The translations under genes and the position numbers were made by a program. Positions 53,254 through 63,900 of a stretch of DNA of 64,000 bases are shown here, piece by piece. The notes below the pieces were generated by a model, which searched no databases, was not told the DNA's origin, and saw nothing but the letters and a program-made list of their open reading frames with translations. Location: contig PLCS01000009.1 in assembly GCA_003134855.1 (NCBI GenBank), forward strand, positions 204,327-268,326, read 5' to 3'. Position 1 is the first letter of the stretch. Every line of letters begins with the position of its first letter. This stretch comes from Acidobacteriaceae bacterium (GTDB lineage Bacteria; Acidobacteriota; Terriglobia; Terriglobales; Acidobacteriaceae).

Positions 53254-55350
53254 ATGACGATACAACTTCTCCGCAAAGCCATCTGCTATGGCTCCACAGC
53301 AACAATTCTTGCCCTGCTTGTGGGGTTGGGCAGCATGACCAGTTCAGCCGCCGATAACAAGAAACCGGTCCCGGCTCCCAAGCCAGCGCCAGCCGCCAGG
53401 CCGGCGCCAAGGCCTTCCGGCGGCGGGGCATCCCACGGGCCAACCGGTGGCGGCGCCTCGCATGGACCGACCACCGGCGGCGCCACCACGCATGGACCAA
53501 CCACTGGCGGTTTTGCCACGCATGGGCCAACGACCGGCGGCGCCACGCATGGGCCAACGACTGGCGGGGCCATTACGCAGACGCATGGACCAACGACCGG
53601 CGGTGCCACCACCATGACGACTGGCGGTGGCGGGACCACCACGCACGGACCAGCGACCGGCGGAGCCACCAACATGACGACTGGCGGTGGCGGGACTACC
53701 ACACATGGGCCAATGACCGGCGGTGCGACGCACGCCACGGATGGCGGAATCACGCACGGCACGACTGCCGGGGAGGCCACACATGGACCAACGACCGGCG
53801 GGGCGACGCACGCCACGGATGGCGGAATCACGCACGGCACGACTCCGGCTGGCATGCACAATACAACTACAACCCCAACCGGAATGCACACCAACGGCGG
53901 AGGCGCTGCCGGTCTGCACCCCGGTGTCACAGGAGGCGGTGCTTCGCACGGCGGCATCGGCGGCCACCCATCGGCGATCAGGGGCGGAGCAGCGCCGCGG
54001 GGAAGCAACGAGCATATCACCCGGAGCGGCGGCGCGGTGCGCACCCGCCCCAACGGCAGGGTGAGCGACGTGCATGACACCAAGCGGGGGATGGATGTTC
54101 ATCACGGACTGAACGGCAACCGCAGGGTCTCAATGGAGCGCCATGACGGCAGCCGCATGGTTTCCGAGCGGGGTCGTCCCGGATACGTGCAGCGCGGATA
54201 CAGCTATCACGGCCACGACTTTGCGCGGCGGTCCTACTACTACCATGGCCATGAATACAACCGCTATTACCGCGGCTATGGCTTCCGCGGGTTGAGTCTG
54301 AATATCTATTCGCCGGGCGTCTACTATGGCCCCGGCTTCTATGGATGGGCATACAATCCCTGGGCGGCTCCCATCGCTTTTGGGTGGGGATGGGGAGGCA
54401 GTCCCTGGTACGGCTACTATGGCGGCTACTTTCAGCCGTACCCGGTCTACCCCAGCGCCTCGTACTGGCTGACGGACTACATCATCTCGCAGAATCTGCA
54501 GGCAGCCTATGCGGCGCATCAGGAGGCCGGTGAAGTGGATGGAGCGCAGTCCTCCGCGGGCGGCCCGCCGGCGCTGACGCCCGATGTGAAGCAGCAGATT
54601 GCCGACGAGGTGAAGGGCCAGTTGGCTCTGGAAAACGCCGAGGCAACTCAGACCGCGCAGCATCAGGATGTGGACCCGGCTTCCAGTGGGATTGCTCGAA
54701 TACTGGCTGACGTGTCCGCCGGCCATGCGCATGTCTTTGTGGCCGGAAGCGCTTTGGACGTGACGAACCCCAATGGGCAGGAGTGCGCGCTCAGCGACGG
54801 CGATGTGCTGCTGCTGCAGACTCCTCCGGCCGCCGACGCAACCACAGCGGACCTGGTGGTACTGGCCAGCAAGGGCGGGCAGGAGTGCCCGAAATCCAGC
54901 ATGATTACGGTGCAGATGACCGACCTGCAAGAAATGCAGAACCATATGCGGGAGACCATCGACCAGGGACTCCAGGATTTGCAGGCCAAGCAGGGCAAGG
55001 GTGGATTGCCGGCGGCTCCGCCTTCGGCGCAGGCTCCGCCGACTGCGACAGAATTTGCCGCGATTGCGCCTCCGCCCACTCCCCAGGACGCGGCCGATCT
55101 GCAGCAGCAGAGTCAGCAGGCCGACCAGGCTGAGCAGGATGTGCAAAGTGAAGCGGCGCAGGACAGCGGCTCGCCGGTCAGCGCGGCTCCGGCAGCGCCC
55201 GCCTCTGTCGAAATGGGCCAGACTCTCGACCAGGTGCAGGCGGCAATGGGCGCGCCATCGCGGGTGGCCAACCTGGGCTCGAAGGTCATTTATTACTACA
55301 ACGGCATGAAGGTCGTCTTCCAGGACGGCAAGGTGGCTGACGTTCAGTAA
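53254..55350 (+). CDS. Large exported Gly/Thr/His repeat protein with SmpA/OmlA-like C-terminus
   Basis: 698 residues. Signal sequence to about residue 33 (TILALLVGLGSMTSSA), a Pro/Ala linker, then about nine repeats built on HGPTTGGAT with MTTGGGG and ATDGGITHG variants (about 55-240). Next is a Tyr/Gly/His-rich block (SYHGHDFARRSYYYHGHEYNRYYRGYGF), then a Trp/Tyr-rich stretch, an Ala/Gln-rich helical part, and a C-terminal domain VEMGQTLDQVQAAMGAPSRVAN like the preceding gene. Likely surface-exposed and perhaps metal-binding through its many His. No enzymatic motif. Confidence 0.7.
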   Translation: MTIQLLRKAICYGSTATILALLVGLGSMTSSAADNKKPVPAPKPAPAARPAPRPSGGGASHGPTGGGASHGPTTGGATTHGPTTGGFATHGPTTGGATHGPTTGGAITQTHGPTTGGATTMTTGGGGTTTHGPATGGATNMTTGGGGTTTHGPMTGGATHATDGGITHGTTAGEATHGPTTGGATHATDGGITHGTTPAGMHNTTTTPTGMHTNGGGAAGLHPGVTGGGASHGGIGGHPSAIRGGAAPRGSNEHITRSGGAVRTRPNGRVSDVHDTKRGMDVHHGLNGNRRVSMERHDGSRMVSERGRPGYVQRGYSYHGHDFARRSYYYHGHEYNRYYRGYGFRGLSLNIYSPGVYYGPGFYGWAYNPWAAPIAFGWGWGGSPWYGYYGGYFQPYPVYPSASYWLTDYIISQNLQAAYAAHQEAGEVDGAQSSAGGPPALTPDVKQQIADEVKGQLALENAEATQTAQHQDVDPASSGIARILADVSAGHAHVFVAGSALDVTNPNGQECALSDGDVLLLQTPPAADATTADLVVLASKGGQECPKSSMITVQMTDLQEMQNHMRETIDQGLQDLQAKQGKGGLPAAPPSAQAPPTATEFAAIAPPPTPQDAADLQQQSQQADQAEQDVQSEAAQDSGSPVSAAPAAPASVEMGQTLDQVQAAMGAPSRVANLGSKVIYYYNGMKVVFQDGKVADVQ

Positions 55351-55353
55351 CCG

Positions 55354-55394
55354 CGGGGCGGGAGGGAATCGATGATTCTTTCCCGCGCCCGCCA
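55354..55394 (+). terminator. Hairpin after the repeat-protein gene
   Basis: GGGCGGGAGGGAATC can pair with GATTCTTTCCCGCGCCC around a short loop. There is no T run, so termination activity is uncertain. Confidence 0.35.
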
Positions 55395-55534
55395 AACCCA
55401 TGACCCAGGTGAGTTGCTGGCGCGAGGGCGATGCGTTCGAGCGATTTTCATTATCGGAAAGAGCCAACCGCATCTGCTTCCGCCCGGTTTTTTACCCTGA
55501 AACCGCGTGAAGAAGAGAACAAAAGGAGGCCATC

Positions 55535-56167
55535 TTGGCTAGTTTTTGTGCGAATTGCGGTGCTGCATTATCCCCCGACAACCATGCCTGCGCGGCCTGT
55601 GGCGCGCCGGCAGCCGGAGTCCCTGTTGCGACGCCGGTTCTAACGGCCGCTCCTGCAGCCACTTCCGGCGGCAGCGCGCTGAAGATCGTTCTGATCATCG
55701 TCGCCATCGTTGTGGGGCTGGGCATCCTCGGTATGGGCGCCGTAGGATTCGCGGTCTGGCGTGTTTCGCGGGCCATCCACGTCAACGGCCATAACGGCCA
55801 GATGACGATGCAAACTCCGGGAGGAACCATCACAGCCGACTCATCGCAGAGCTTCACCGCATCCGAACTGGGCACGGATGTCTATCCCGGAGCTCTGAGC
55901 GCCCGCGGCGGCATGAGGATGAACCTGCCCACTGGCTCGATGGTGACCGGAGTATTCGTCACCTCGGATTCGAAGGAGCAGGTGGTGGATTATTACAAAA
56001 GCAAGTTGGGCAGCGGCGCTTCCACCTACGATTCCGGCGATAGCGCTATGGTCACCCTCGGCCGGGGCGAGCAGGAATCCATCATAGTGACGATCAGCGC
56101 GCGGGCATCGCAGGAAGACGGGAAGACGCGGATCGCCATTGTGCATACGAAAGCCAGCAAGCCTTAG
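55535..56167 (+). CDS. Zinc-ribbon membrane protein
   Basis: 210 residues from TTG 55535, decided by AGGAGG 5-6 nt upstream. Begins with a zinc ribbon (FCANCGAALSPDNHACAACG, four Cys), then a Pro/Ala linker and one membrane span (ALKIVLIIVAIVVGLGILGMGAVGFAVW). The outer part contains DVYPGALSARGGMRMNLPTGSMVTGVF, SKEQVVDYYKSKLG and IIVTISA. Zinc-ribbon-plus-span proteins are common in Acidobacteriota. Function unknown. Confidence 0.78.
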   Translation: MASFCANCGAALSPDNHACAACGAPAAGVPVATPVLTAAPAATSGGSALKIVLIIVAIVVGLGILGMGAVGFAVWRVSRAIHVNGHNGQMTMQTPGGTITADSSQSFTASELGTDVYPGALSARGGMRMNLPTGSMVTGVFVTSDSKEQVVDYYKSKLGSGASTYDSGDSAMVTLGRGEQESIIVTISARASQEDGKTRIAIVHTKASKP

Positions 56168-56306
56168 CTCTAGCGGCCGCGGTGGTGTTCGGACGCCACC
56201 GTCCGCACAGGCTGTGTTGAGAATGGTTTCCTACTGCGTCTGACAAGAACGACCGGAATCAGCCGAGCCGAAGACCCGTGCAGTTGCGCGAGAGGCGTCC
56301 TCGGCT

Positions 56307-56699
56307 CTACGCGTAGTTGATGGGATTCTTGGTGAGCCACCGCTCGTCGCGCACCTTGCCGATGTTCTTCATCGCGCCTTCGGCGACGCTGGCGCTGAGA
56401 TGGCGGCTCTTCCAGGCCATGCCGGTGGTCAGCCCGATCGCGCAACCCAGCAAACCATAGGCCAATGTGACCGTGGCAGCCGAGGACTTCTTGCGGAAGA
56501 TGGGATAAGCCACCAGCGCGCCGACGCAGGCCCCAATCGCCGCGGGCATCAGCGAGCCTTTGACCGACTCACTCAGAAAGGGAGCAAGAGGTTCTCCGTC
56601 AAGGAACTCTTCCTGGCCGGAACGCGCTCCCTCAATTCCGGAGTCCACCAGCCGCCGGCCATAATCAACATTGGATTTCACCCAGTTGCCCAAGTCCAT
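56307..56699 (-). CDS. Hypothetical membrane protein (130 aa)
   Basis: ATG 56699 with GAGGTGG upstream. Polar N-terminal part (DLGNWVKSNVDYGRRLVDSG), then two hydrophobic spans (SLMPAAIGACVGALVAYPIF and VTLAYGLLGCAIGLTTGMAW), and a charged end. The spans are glycine-rich like small YtxH/glycine-zipper proteins, but no firm family. Divergent from the GT4 gene. Confidence 0.6.
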   Translation of the reverse strand: MDLGNWVKSNVDYGRRLVDSGIEGARSGQEEFLDGEPLAPFLSESVKGSLMPAAIGACVGALVAYPIFRKKSSAATVTLAYGLLGCAIGLTTGMAWKSRHLSASVAEGAMKNIGKVRDERWLTKNPINYA

Positions 56700-56919
56700 G
56701 GAAACCACCTCAACTTCCGCGAAAACACTCCCTAGTTTAGCAGATCGTCAAAACCCTGTGTTAAGGCCGTATCACAGCCGCACCACATTGTGGGCGCAGC
56801 ACGCTAAACGCCGAGTGCCGCGGGCGGCGTGTGAGCAATATCAAAGGAAGACGCTGCAAAGGCTGATCGCGACCCTGATCCTCGTCCCGCTTGGTAGGAT
56901 AGGGGCGGGTGTGGTTGGA

Positions 56920-58017
56920 ATGCGGATTGCGTATATGCTCACCTCGCTCGGCATGGGCGGAGCGGAACGGCAGGTGGTGGCGCTGGCGGAGCGCATGAAG
57001 GCGCGCGGCCATGCGGTCGTGCTGATCCTGCTGCGCGAGCGCGAGCCCGAAGAGTGGCCCACCACGGTTGAGCTCGTTTGTCTGGAGATGCGCAAGACTC
57101 CCGCCAGCTTTCTAGCCGGTCTGCTGAGAGCACGCCGCTGGCTGCGCGACTTCCGGCCGGAGCTGATCCACAGCCACGTCTTCCCGGCCAACATGGCGGC
57201 CCGGCTGCTCAGGATTTCATTTCCGGCGGCGGTTCTCTCTACCGTTCATAACGTTTATGAAGGAAGCTGGCCGCGTATGATGGCCTATCGGCTGACCGAT
57301 GGGCTGAGCTGCCGCACTGCTTTTGTCAGCCAGGCCGCGGCCGACCGCTACGCGCGCCTCAAAGCAGTCCCGGCTCGCAAGGCTTCGGTCCTCACCAATG
57401 GGATTGACTTGGCGGAGTTTGCGCTCAGCGCCGAGCGCCGTGGCCTCATTCGTGCGCAGATGGGTGTTGGGGACGAGTTTGTCTGGCTGGCCGCCGGGCG
57501 CATCGTGCCCGCCAAGGATTTTCCCAACCTGCTGCGCGCCTTTGCGCGGGTGCGCGGTGAGATTCCGGAGGCGCGGCTGTGGGTTGCCGGAGAGGCGCTT
57601 GGAGCCGGCTCCGAGGCCATTCAAGCGCAGGCGGCTGAGTTGGGAGCGTCCGTTCGCTGGCTGGGTCTACGCCGGGATATGCCCGCCCTGCTGGATGCTG
57701 CCGACGGCTTTGTGCTGGCTTCGGCCTGGGAGGGAATGCCGCTGGCCGTGGGCGAAGCGATGGCCATGGAGAAGCCGGTCGTGGCCACCGATGTGGGCGG
57801 CGTGCGCGAGCTGGTGGGCGAAGCCGGCGTGATGGTGCCCGCCAAGAATCCGGAGGCTCTTACACAGGCGATGCTGGAGATGATGCGAAGGACGGACGAA
57901 GAGCGCCACACGCTAGGAGTGACGGCGCGGGAACGCATTGCGGCCCGCTTCAGCATCGACGACAAGGCCGATGAGTGGGAGGCGCTCTACCGGGCTGTGT
58001 TGGAGAACGAGCGATGA
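56920..58017 (+). CDS. GT4-family glycosyltransferase
   Basis: 365 residues from ATG 56920, which gives the typical start MRIAYMLTSLGMGGAERQV. N-terminal Rossmann lobe with LIHSHVFPANMAARLL. The C-terminal lobe has VLTNGIDLAEF, WLAAGRIVPAKDFPNLLRAFA, and the donor site SAWEGMPLAVGEAMAMEKPVVATDVGG (E-G-x-x-x-x-x-x-E). Retaining, cytosolic enzyme for envelope polysaccharide or glycolipid synthesis. An upstream extension to 56671 lacks family sequence and is not included. Confidence 0.9.
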   Translation: MRIAYMLTSLGMGGAERQVVALAERMKARGHAVVLILLREREPEEWPTTVELVCLEMRKTPASFLAGLLRARRWLRDFRPELIHSHVFPANMAARLLRISFPAAVLSTVHNVYEGSWPRMMAYRLTDGLSCRTAFVSQAAADRYARLKAVPARKASVLTNGIDLAEFALSAERRGLIRAQMGVGDEFVWLAAGRIVPAKDFPNLLRAFARVRGEIPEARLWVAGEALGAGSEAIQAQAAELGASVRWLGLRRDMPALLDAADGFVLASAWEGMPLAVGEAMAMEKPVVATDVGGVRELVGEAGVMVPAKNPEALTQAMLEMMRRTDEERHTLGVTARERIAARFSIDDKADEWEALYRAVLENER

Positions 58018-58215
58018 TCGAAGCCAGCATTGCCGGTCGCGAAAACTCGTGGTGGACGCCGCGGCTCTGGCACAGGTATTGCTGTCGGCATTCACAGTGC
58101 TGCTGGTTTGGCGGCGGGCTTGCCGCGCAGGGATGCGTGATAACCTTAACGGCGAATGGAACGGGTCGCCTTTTCATCCGCGAATGCGGTTGAGTGAAAG
58201 GCGTGGAGGAGTTGG
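58018..58215. other. Spacer between GT4 and beta-mannosidase genes
   Basis: About 200 nt. A frame opening at 58014 is overlapped with the GT4 stop but has poor composition and no ribosome site. I see no supportable gene. It ends with GGAGGAG, the ribosome site of the next gene. Confidence 0.5.
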
Positions 58216-60849
58216 ATGCGAGCAGCAACGGCCTGGGGAGTGATGTGCTGCGTCCTGGCGGGCGCAGTGGTTGGCAGAGGAGGCGAGATGGCGCAGGCGC
58301 AAGTCAGTCCGGCGCGGAATGCGGTCGTGGCGCTCGATCATGGCTGGCAATTCCGGCAGATCACGGCCGGCGTCGAGCAGGGCGAAAGCGGCTGGCTTCC
58401 CGCCACCGTTCCCGGCGACGTGCATCTGGACCTGCTGGCCAACAAGAAGATTCCCGACCCGTTCTTTCGCGACAACGAAGCCAAGCTGCAGTGGATTGAG
58501 CTGGTGAGCTGGGAGTACCGGCTCAGCTTCGTGGTGACGCCGGCCATGCTCGCCCGGAGCCATGTGGACCTGGTCTTCGACGGCCTTGATGCCGCCGCCG
58601 AGGTTTCTGTGAACGGCGCAAAAGTTCTCAGCGCCGACAATAGCTTCCGCGTCTGGCGGGTGGCTGCCAAGAGCCATTTGCACGTCGGCAAGAATCTGCT
58701 GCGGGTCGTCTTCCCATCGCCGATCAATGCCGCGGCCGAGGTTGCCGCCAGCGACTTTTTCCGGGTTCATTCGAAGACCGCGGAGAAGACCTACATCCGC
58801 AAGCCCGCGTATGAGTATGGCTGGGATTGGGGACCGCGCTTTGTAACCAGCGGCATTTGGAAGCCGGTGCGCATCGAGGCATGGGACAAGGTTCGCATTG
58901 CGGACTTTGCGATTCGTCAGCGCGACGTGTGCAGGGAAGTGGCTCACCTCGACGCCGAGGTGGAGATCGAAGCCGCCAGCGCGGGGCCGGCCAAGGTGAG
59001 CGTGCAGTTCAACGATCGAGGCAAGCCGGTGACGGAAACGGCAACGGTAAGCGTTCATGCCGGGCGCAACACTATCGATCTGCCCATCGAGATTCGCCAG
59101 CCCAAGCTCTGGTTCCCGGCCGGCTACGGCGAGCAGCCGCTCTATGAATTCACCGCGCGGGCGGGCACGGGCGTGCAGCCGGCCGAGCAGCGCAAGGTCA
59201 AAGCCGGTCTGCGCTCCATCGTGCTGCATCGCGAATTGGACAAGTGGGGCCGCTCGTTTGAATTGGTCGTCAACGGCATTCCCGTCTTCGCCAAGGGCGC
59301 GGACGTGATTCCCTTCGACAGCTTTCCCAATCGCGTGACGACAGCTGACTACCGCCGCATCCTGCAATCGGCGCGCGACGCTAATATGAACATGATCCGC
59401 CACTGGGGCGGCGGCTACTACGAGACGGATGAGTTTTACGCGATCTGCGATGAGCTGGGCATCATGGTTTGGCAGGACTTCATGTTCGGCAACGACTGGC
59501 AGCCGGGCACGTACGCTTTCAAACTGAACATCGAAGCCGAGGCCGAAGACGTAGTGCGCCGCCTGCGCAACCATCCCAGCATCGTCGTCTGGTGCGGCAA
59601 CAACGAGACGGAGAGCGCCTTCAGTTGGGCCGGACGCCCGGAGTTTCCGTCCGATGTGAGGCTGCTGATGTGGCAGGACTACCTGACCGTCTTCAGCGGC
59701 ATTCTGCCGCGCGTGGTGGCGCGGCTGGACGCGGAGACGCCCTACTGGCCCAGTTCGCCCAGCGCAGACTACGAAGCGCTCAGCGATCACTATCAATCGG
59801 GCGACGACCACATCTGGGACGTGTGGCACGGACGCGTGCCGTTCTCGACCTACGAAACGCATCATGCGCGCTTTGTCACGGAATATGGCTTCCAATCGTT
59901 TCCCGAGATAAAGACTATCGAGGCCTTCACGCAGCCGGAGGATCGCGCGAATATTTTTACGCCGGTGATGCTGGCCCATCAGAAAAACAACGAAGGCAAT
60001 GATATTATCCACAACTATCTGCTCAAGGACTACTCAGAGCCTAAGGATTTCGCGAGCTTTCTTTACGTGAGCCAGGTTTTGCAGGCCGAGGGGATCAAGA
60101 TCGGCGCGGAGCACTTCCGCCGCCTGCGCCCGGAGACGATGGGGTCGATCTTCTGGCAGTTGAACGACTGCTGGCCGGTGGCTTCATGGTCGTCGATTGA
60201 TTACTACGGCCGCTGGAAGGCGCTGCAATACTATGCGCGGCGCTTCTATGCGCCGGTGCTGGTCTCGCCGCACGTGGAGGACGGCGCGCTGAAGGTCTAC
60301 ATTGTCAGCGACAAGGTCAAGGCCGAGCCCGCCACGCTGCGCGTGCGGCTGATGGACTTCTACGGCAAGGTGCTGCTGGAGGAGACGAGCGAGGTGGAGG
60401 TTGCGCCGCTCACCAGCAAGGTCTATCTCGACTGGCCGCTGAAGAAACTCGCCGACGCGGGCGCGCAAGACACTTCGCGCGTCTTTGTGGTGGCCGAGCT
60501 GACCGCCGGCGAAGCTGAGATTTCACGCAACCTTGTTTATCTGGCGCCGGTCAAGGAAATTCATCTCAAGCCGGCCGCGCTCAAAGTGGAAGCCACGGGC
60601 GCGAATGGCCGCTACAAGATTCGCGTCTCGTCGCCGGTGCTGGCGCGCAGCGTTTATCTTTCTTTCGGCAATCTCGACGCGCAGCTTTCCGACAATTACT
60701 TCGACCTGCTGCCGGGCGAGACGGTGGAGATCGCGGCCACCAGCGCGGCCTCGCTCGATGTGCTCAAGGCGCAGTTGAAGGTGATTTCGTTGACGGATGC
60801 CTTTACTCCGGGCGATGGACAGGCTGCTACGGTGAAGGCGGGCAGATAA
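58216..60849 (+). CDS. Exported GH2 beta-mannosidase-like glycoside hydrolase
   Basis: 877 residues with a signal peptide-like start. GH2 domains in order: sugar-binding sandwich (ALDHGWQFRQI, ATVPGDVHLDLL, YRLSFVV), immunoglobulin-like (YGWDWGPRFVTSGIWKPVRIEA, typical of beta-mannosidases), and TIM barrel with acid/base E464 in WCGNNETES and nucleophile E556 in TEYGFQSFPE. A C-terminal beta domain follows. Would release mannose from beta-mannosides outside the cytoplasm. Next to a TonB receptor gene on the opposite strand, which suggests polymer use. Confidence 0.91.
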   Translation: MRAATAWGVMCCVLAGAVVGRGGEMAQAQVSPARNAVVALDHGWQFRQITAGVEQGESGWLPATVPGDVHLDLLANKKIPDPFFRDNEAKLQWIELVSWEYRLSFVVTPAMLARSHVDLVFDGLDAAAEVSVNGAKVLSADNSFRVWRVAAKSHLHVGKNLLRVVFPSPINAAAEVAASDFFRVHSKTAEKTYIRKPAYEYGWDWGPRFVTSGIWKPVRIEAWDKVRIADFAIRQRDVCREVAHLDAEVEIEAASAGPAKVSVQFNDRGKPVTETATVSVHAGRNTIDLPIEIRQPKLWFPAGYGEQPLYEFTARAGTGVQPAEQRKVKAGLRSIVLHRELDKWGRSFELVVNGIPVFAKGADVIPFDSFPNRVTTADYRRILQSARDANMNMIRHWGGGYYETDEFYAICDELGIMVWQDFMFGNDWQPGTYAFKLNIEAEAEDVVRRLRNHPSIVVWCGNNETESAFSWAGRPEFPSDVRLLMWQDYLTVFSGILPRVVARLDAETPYWPSSPSADYEALSDHYQSGDDHIWDVWHGRVPFSTYETHHARFVTEYGFQSFPEIKTIEAFTQPEDRANIFTPVMLAHQKNNEGNDIIHNYLLKDYSEPKDFASFLYVSQVLQAEGIKIGAEHFRRLRPETMGSIFWQLNDCWPVASWSSIDYYGRWKALQYYARRFYAPVLVSPHVEDGALKVYIVSDKVKAEPATLRVRLMDFYGKVLLEETSEVEVAPLTSKVYLDWPLKKLADAGAQDTSRVFVVAELTAGEAEISRNLVYLAPVKEIHLKPAALKVEATGANGRYKIRVSSPVLARSVYLSFGNLDAQLSDNYFDLLPGETVEIAATSAASLDVLKAQLKVISLTDAFTPGDGQAATVKAGR

Positions 60850-60891
60850 ATGGCCTTGTTCATTTGGCTCCTGTGAACAAGGAGAGACAGG

Positions 60892-60934
60892 GGTTCGTGG
60901 ATTCCCAGGTCCCAAAAGCGGACCTGGGGCAACC
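60892..60934 (+). repeat. Dispersed hairpin repeat (GGTCC stem)
   Basis: GGTTCGTGGATTCCCAGGTCC and GGACCTGGGGCAACC. Lies between the convergent ends of the beta-mannosidase and TonB-receptor genes. Confidence 0.8.
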
Positions 60935-60959
60935 AAATGTTTTCACAGAGCAGAAATAA

Positions 60960-63900
60960 TCAGAACGCGAAGACAGCCTGCACGAAGATGCGCCGCGCGG
61001 CCGAGCCTTGTGAGAACATTCCACCGGCCAGGTAGGTAGATTTTCCAAAATTCGGCGCGGTGATGGTTCCGTTCGGCTGACCTTTATCGATGTCGTTGAA
61101 GAGGTTCAACGCCTGAGCGCTGAAGGTCAGTGAGTACCTGTGGCCGGTGCTGTTGCTGCCGCCACCTAATCCCATAGGACCGCCACCGGGGCCACCGCCA
61201 AAGCCGCCGCCTCCACCGCCTCCGCCTGGACCGCCACGTCCGCCACCCGGTCCGCCGCCCGGAGGCGGTCCTCCTGGAGGCGGCCCATTCGGCGGTCCGC
61301 CCTCAGGCTGAGGGGTCGCGGAGACGAGTTTGGGACCGATGCCGAAGGCTTTGCTGATGCGCAGGTTGAAGGCTACCGCCGCAGGACCGTTGCCCAGGTT
61401 CACGGGGATAGTTGCGCCCGTGAGTCCGGTGTCGTCCAGAACGCCGAACTGCGTTGTGACCTGGTCGGCCAACGGAGTCGAAGCGGTCGCGTAAGTCGGG
61501 CGCTGATTGAAGAAATTGTTCAGCGGATCGGTGGGCAGCGTGATGTTAAAGGGGCGTCCGGACTGCGCGACCATGAACGGACTAAGGCGAATCCCCCAGG
61601 GAGCGGTGTAGTTGCCCATCATGAAAAGATTATTGCGCGTAACAAAGCCGGCGCGCCCGTAGTTCTTGTCCAGATCATAGGCGTCGGTGGCGCTGCCGTT
61701 GTTGTTGCCGTTGGCATAGGAGAGCGTGTAAAAGCCTGTCAGGTTCAGGTTTTTGGTGATCCTGGTGTTCACGCTGGCTATGAGCTGATTCTGCTTGAAG
61801 ACGGCCTCGGGGAAAAACTCGTTCTTGTAGCCGCCGAGGTTATGCAGCGGATTTCCATCCGGGGCCTGGTTGACGTTGCGCGTGACCGTCTGATGAACGC
61901 CGAAGGTGTGCATATAAGTGAGCGTAAGACTGGTGCCAGGGGTCAACTGCCGCTCCAGGCTGACGCTGCCCTGCTCGTTGTAGGGCGCGTGATAGTGCGG
62001 GTCAATCTGGTACTTCACCGCGGAGGATGAGCCGCTGCTGGTGCAATTTCCCGATTCCAGGATATTCACGTTCAGCGAGGTTTCCGTCGAGGCGCAGTTT
62101 GGATTGACCAGCACATACTGATTCTGGATATCCGCAAAGTGAACGCTCTTCAAGTTGCCGGTTCCCATGCGGTCGTAGAAGAAGCCGTAACCGGCGCGCA
62201 GCACGGTCTTGGCTTTCTTGTCCTTGCCGTTTCCATCCAGGGCATAAGCCAAGGCAGCGCGCGGCGCCCAATCGTCGTGGTCAGAGATATGATTCTGCGC
62301 CTCCCAGCGCAGGCCGCCGGAGAGGGTGAGCCGGGGATTGAACTTCCAGTCGTCCTGCGCATACAGCGCGATGTCGAAGACGTTGGCAACGGAGGATTCG
62401 CAGTTGCCGGCGACGACGCATGTGGTATAGCTGGCGGTGGAAGGACCATACCCCTGATTGACCAGAGTGGCGAAGCTCTGACCACCAAACAGACCATTGG
62501 CCATGATCATGTATACGTCACTGGAAGAGTAAGTTGCCTGGCCTACCGTGACCGGTGCAAAGGTGAAAGAGCCATTGAAGCCGCCGTTGGTGAAGGTTGC
62601 ATCCCGCGAGTCGCGAATCCGCGTGCCGAACTTGATAGCGTGAGCGCCATGGCTCATCGTCGTCATATTCTGGAATTCGAGGCGAGTGTAGTGATCGTTG
62701 CTCTGCTGGCCGCCGTAGCCGCCGCCGCTAAAATCTCCCTGCACGTTGATGGTGGCTGCCGTCGAGTCGGGATAGTGATTCTCATTCTGCCGCTCGAACT
62801 GGAAGCGGCTCTCGTTGACAATGTGATCGTTGATGATGATCGCATCGCTCATCTGCACGGTGTGGTCGGTGTTTGATTCATGCGTGGAGGCGCTGGCCAG
62901 TGAGTTGCCGTTCAGATCGCCGTGCTCGGACTCGGACCAGAAGCCATAGCGCGCCGTGAATGTGTTCTCGGGGCCGAGTTGCAAATCGATGCGCGCCGAG
63001 GCGTTGTCGCGAATGCGGCGATTCAACAGGTTGACGCCGAAGTTTGTGCAGGAGACGAAAGGGCCGGTTCCCGTGCAGTTTGAGTACGCGCCGGAGGAGT
63101 TATCAAGGATTGCGTCGGGAATCTGCCAGGCATTGATGCTCCCGGTGTTGCGCTGCTCGGCGCTCACAAAGAAGGAAGCCGTCTTGGAGAGCGAGCCGCT
63201 CACCGTGCCGTTGAACTGATAGCTGTAGTACGGCGGAATGACCGGCGTGAATGGGTTGCCGGTATTGAAGGCCTTGTCGTTACCCTGGATGAACAACTGG
63301 CCGCGCAGCTTGTCGGTTCCGGGCTTGGTGAGAATCTCGATGCGGCCGAAACCGATGCGGTCGAACTCGGCCGAAAAAGGATTCTGATTGATGCGAATCT
63401 CGCGAATCGCCGACTTGGGCGGAAGCTGTCCGCCGCTAAAGCCGTCGATATAAATCTGCCCGCCATTCGGTCCCGCCGAGGGGCCGGCCAACGCCGTCAA
63501 CTCGTTCGACAGCTCATCCGGATCGTCTGAGAGCGCGTCAAGATCCTTATCCTTGAGGACCATCGCGTTGGCGTTGCCGCCGGCCTCGACATTGACTGCC
63601 GCAGTCTCATCGGTGACCGTGACGTTCTGCTGTTCGACAGCCATGGCCATGGAAATCTTCACGTGCATCACCTGGCCGGCCGCAAGCTGAATGGGCTGTG
63701 AAGCAAAGTCAGCAAAGCCTTCCACCGAAGCCAGCACAATATACTTGCCGGGGGCGAGGCCGCTCACCTCATAAGCCCCGCTCGCGTCCGCGGTTGCCGT
63801 GGCCACGGTCACTCCAGCGGAGGTAGTGATGGTGATCGTTGTGCCCGGAATCAGCGCACCTGTGGGGTCAGCGACTTGACCGCGCAAGGTGCCTGTCGAA

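Noticed and set aside
53430..53860. Minisatellite or CRISPR in the repeat-protein gene
   Set aside because: The repeats stay in frame and encode HGPTTGG units within an intact exported protein.
57975..58193. Small gene coupled to the GT4 stop through ATGA
   Set aside because: The product is Cys/Trp/Arg-rich without a domain or ribosome site and looks like chance.
58174..60012. Minus-strand open frame of about 612 codons opposite the beta-mannosidase gene
   Set aside because: The plus strand encodes an intact GH2 enzyme with both catalytic Glu residues. The antisense product has no recognisable fold and only reflects codon bias.
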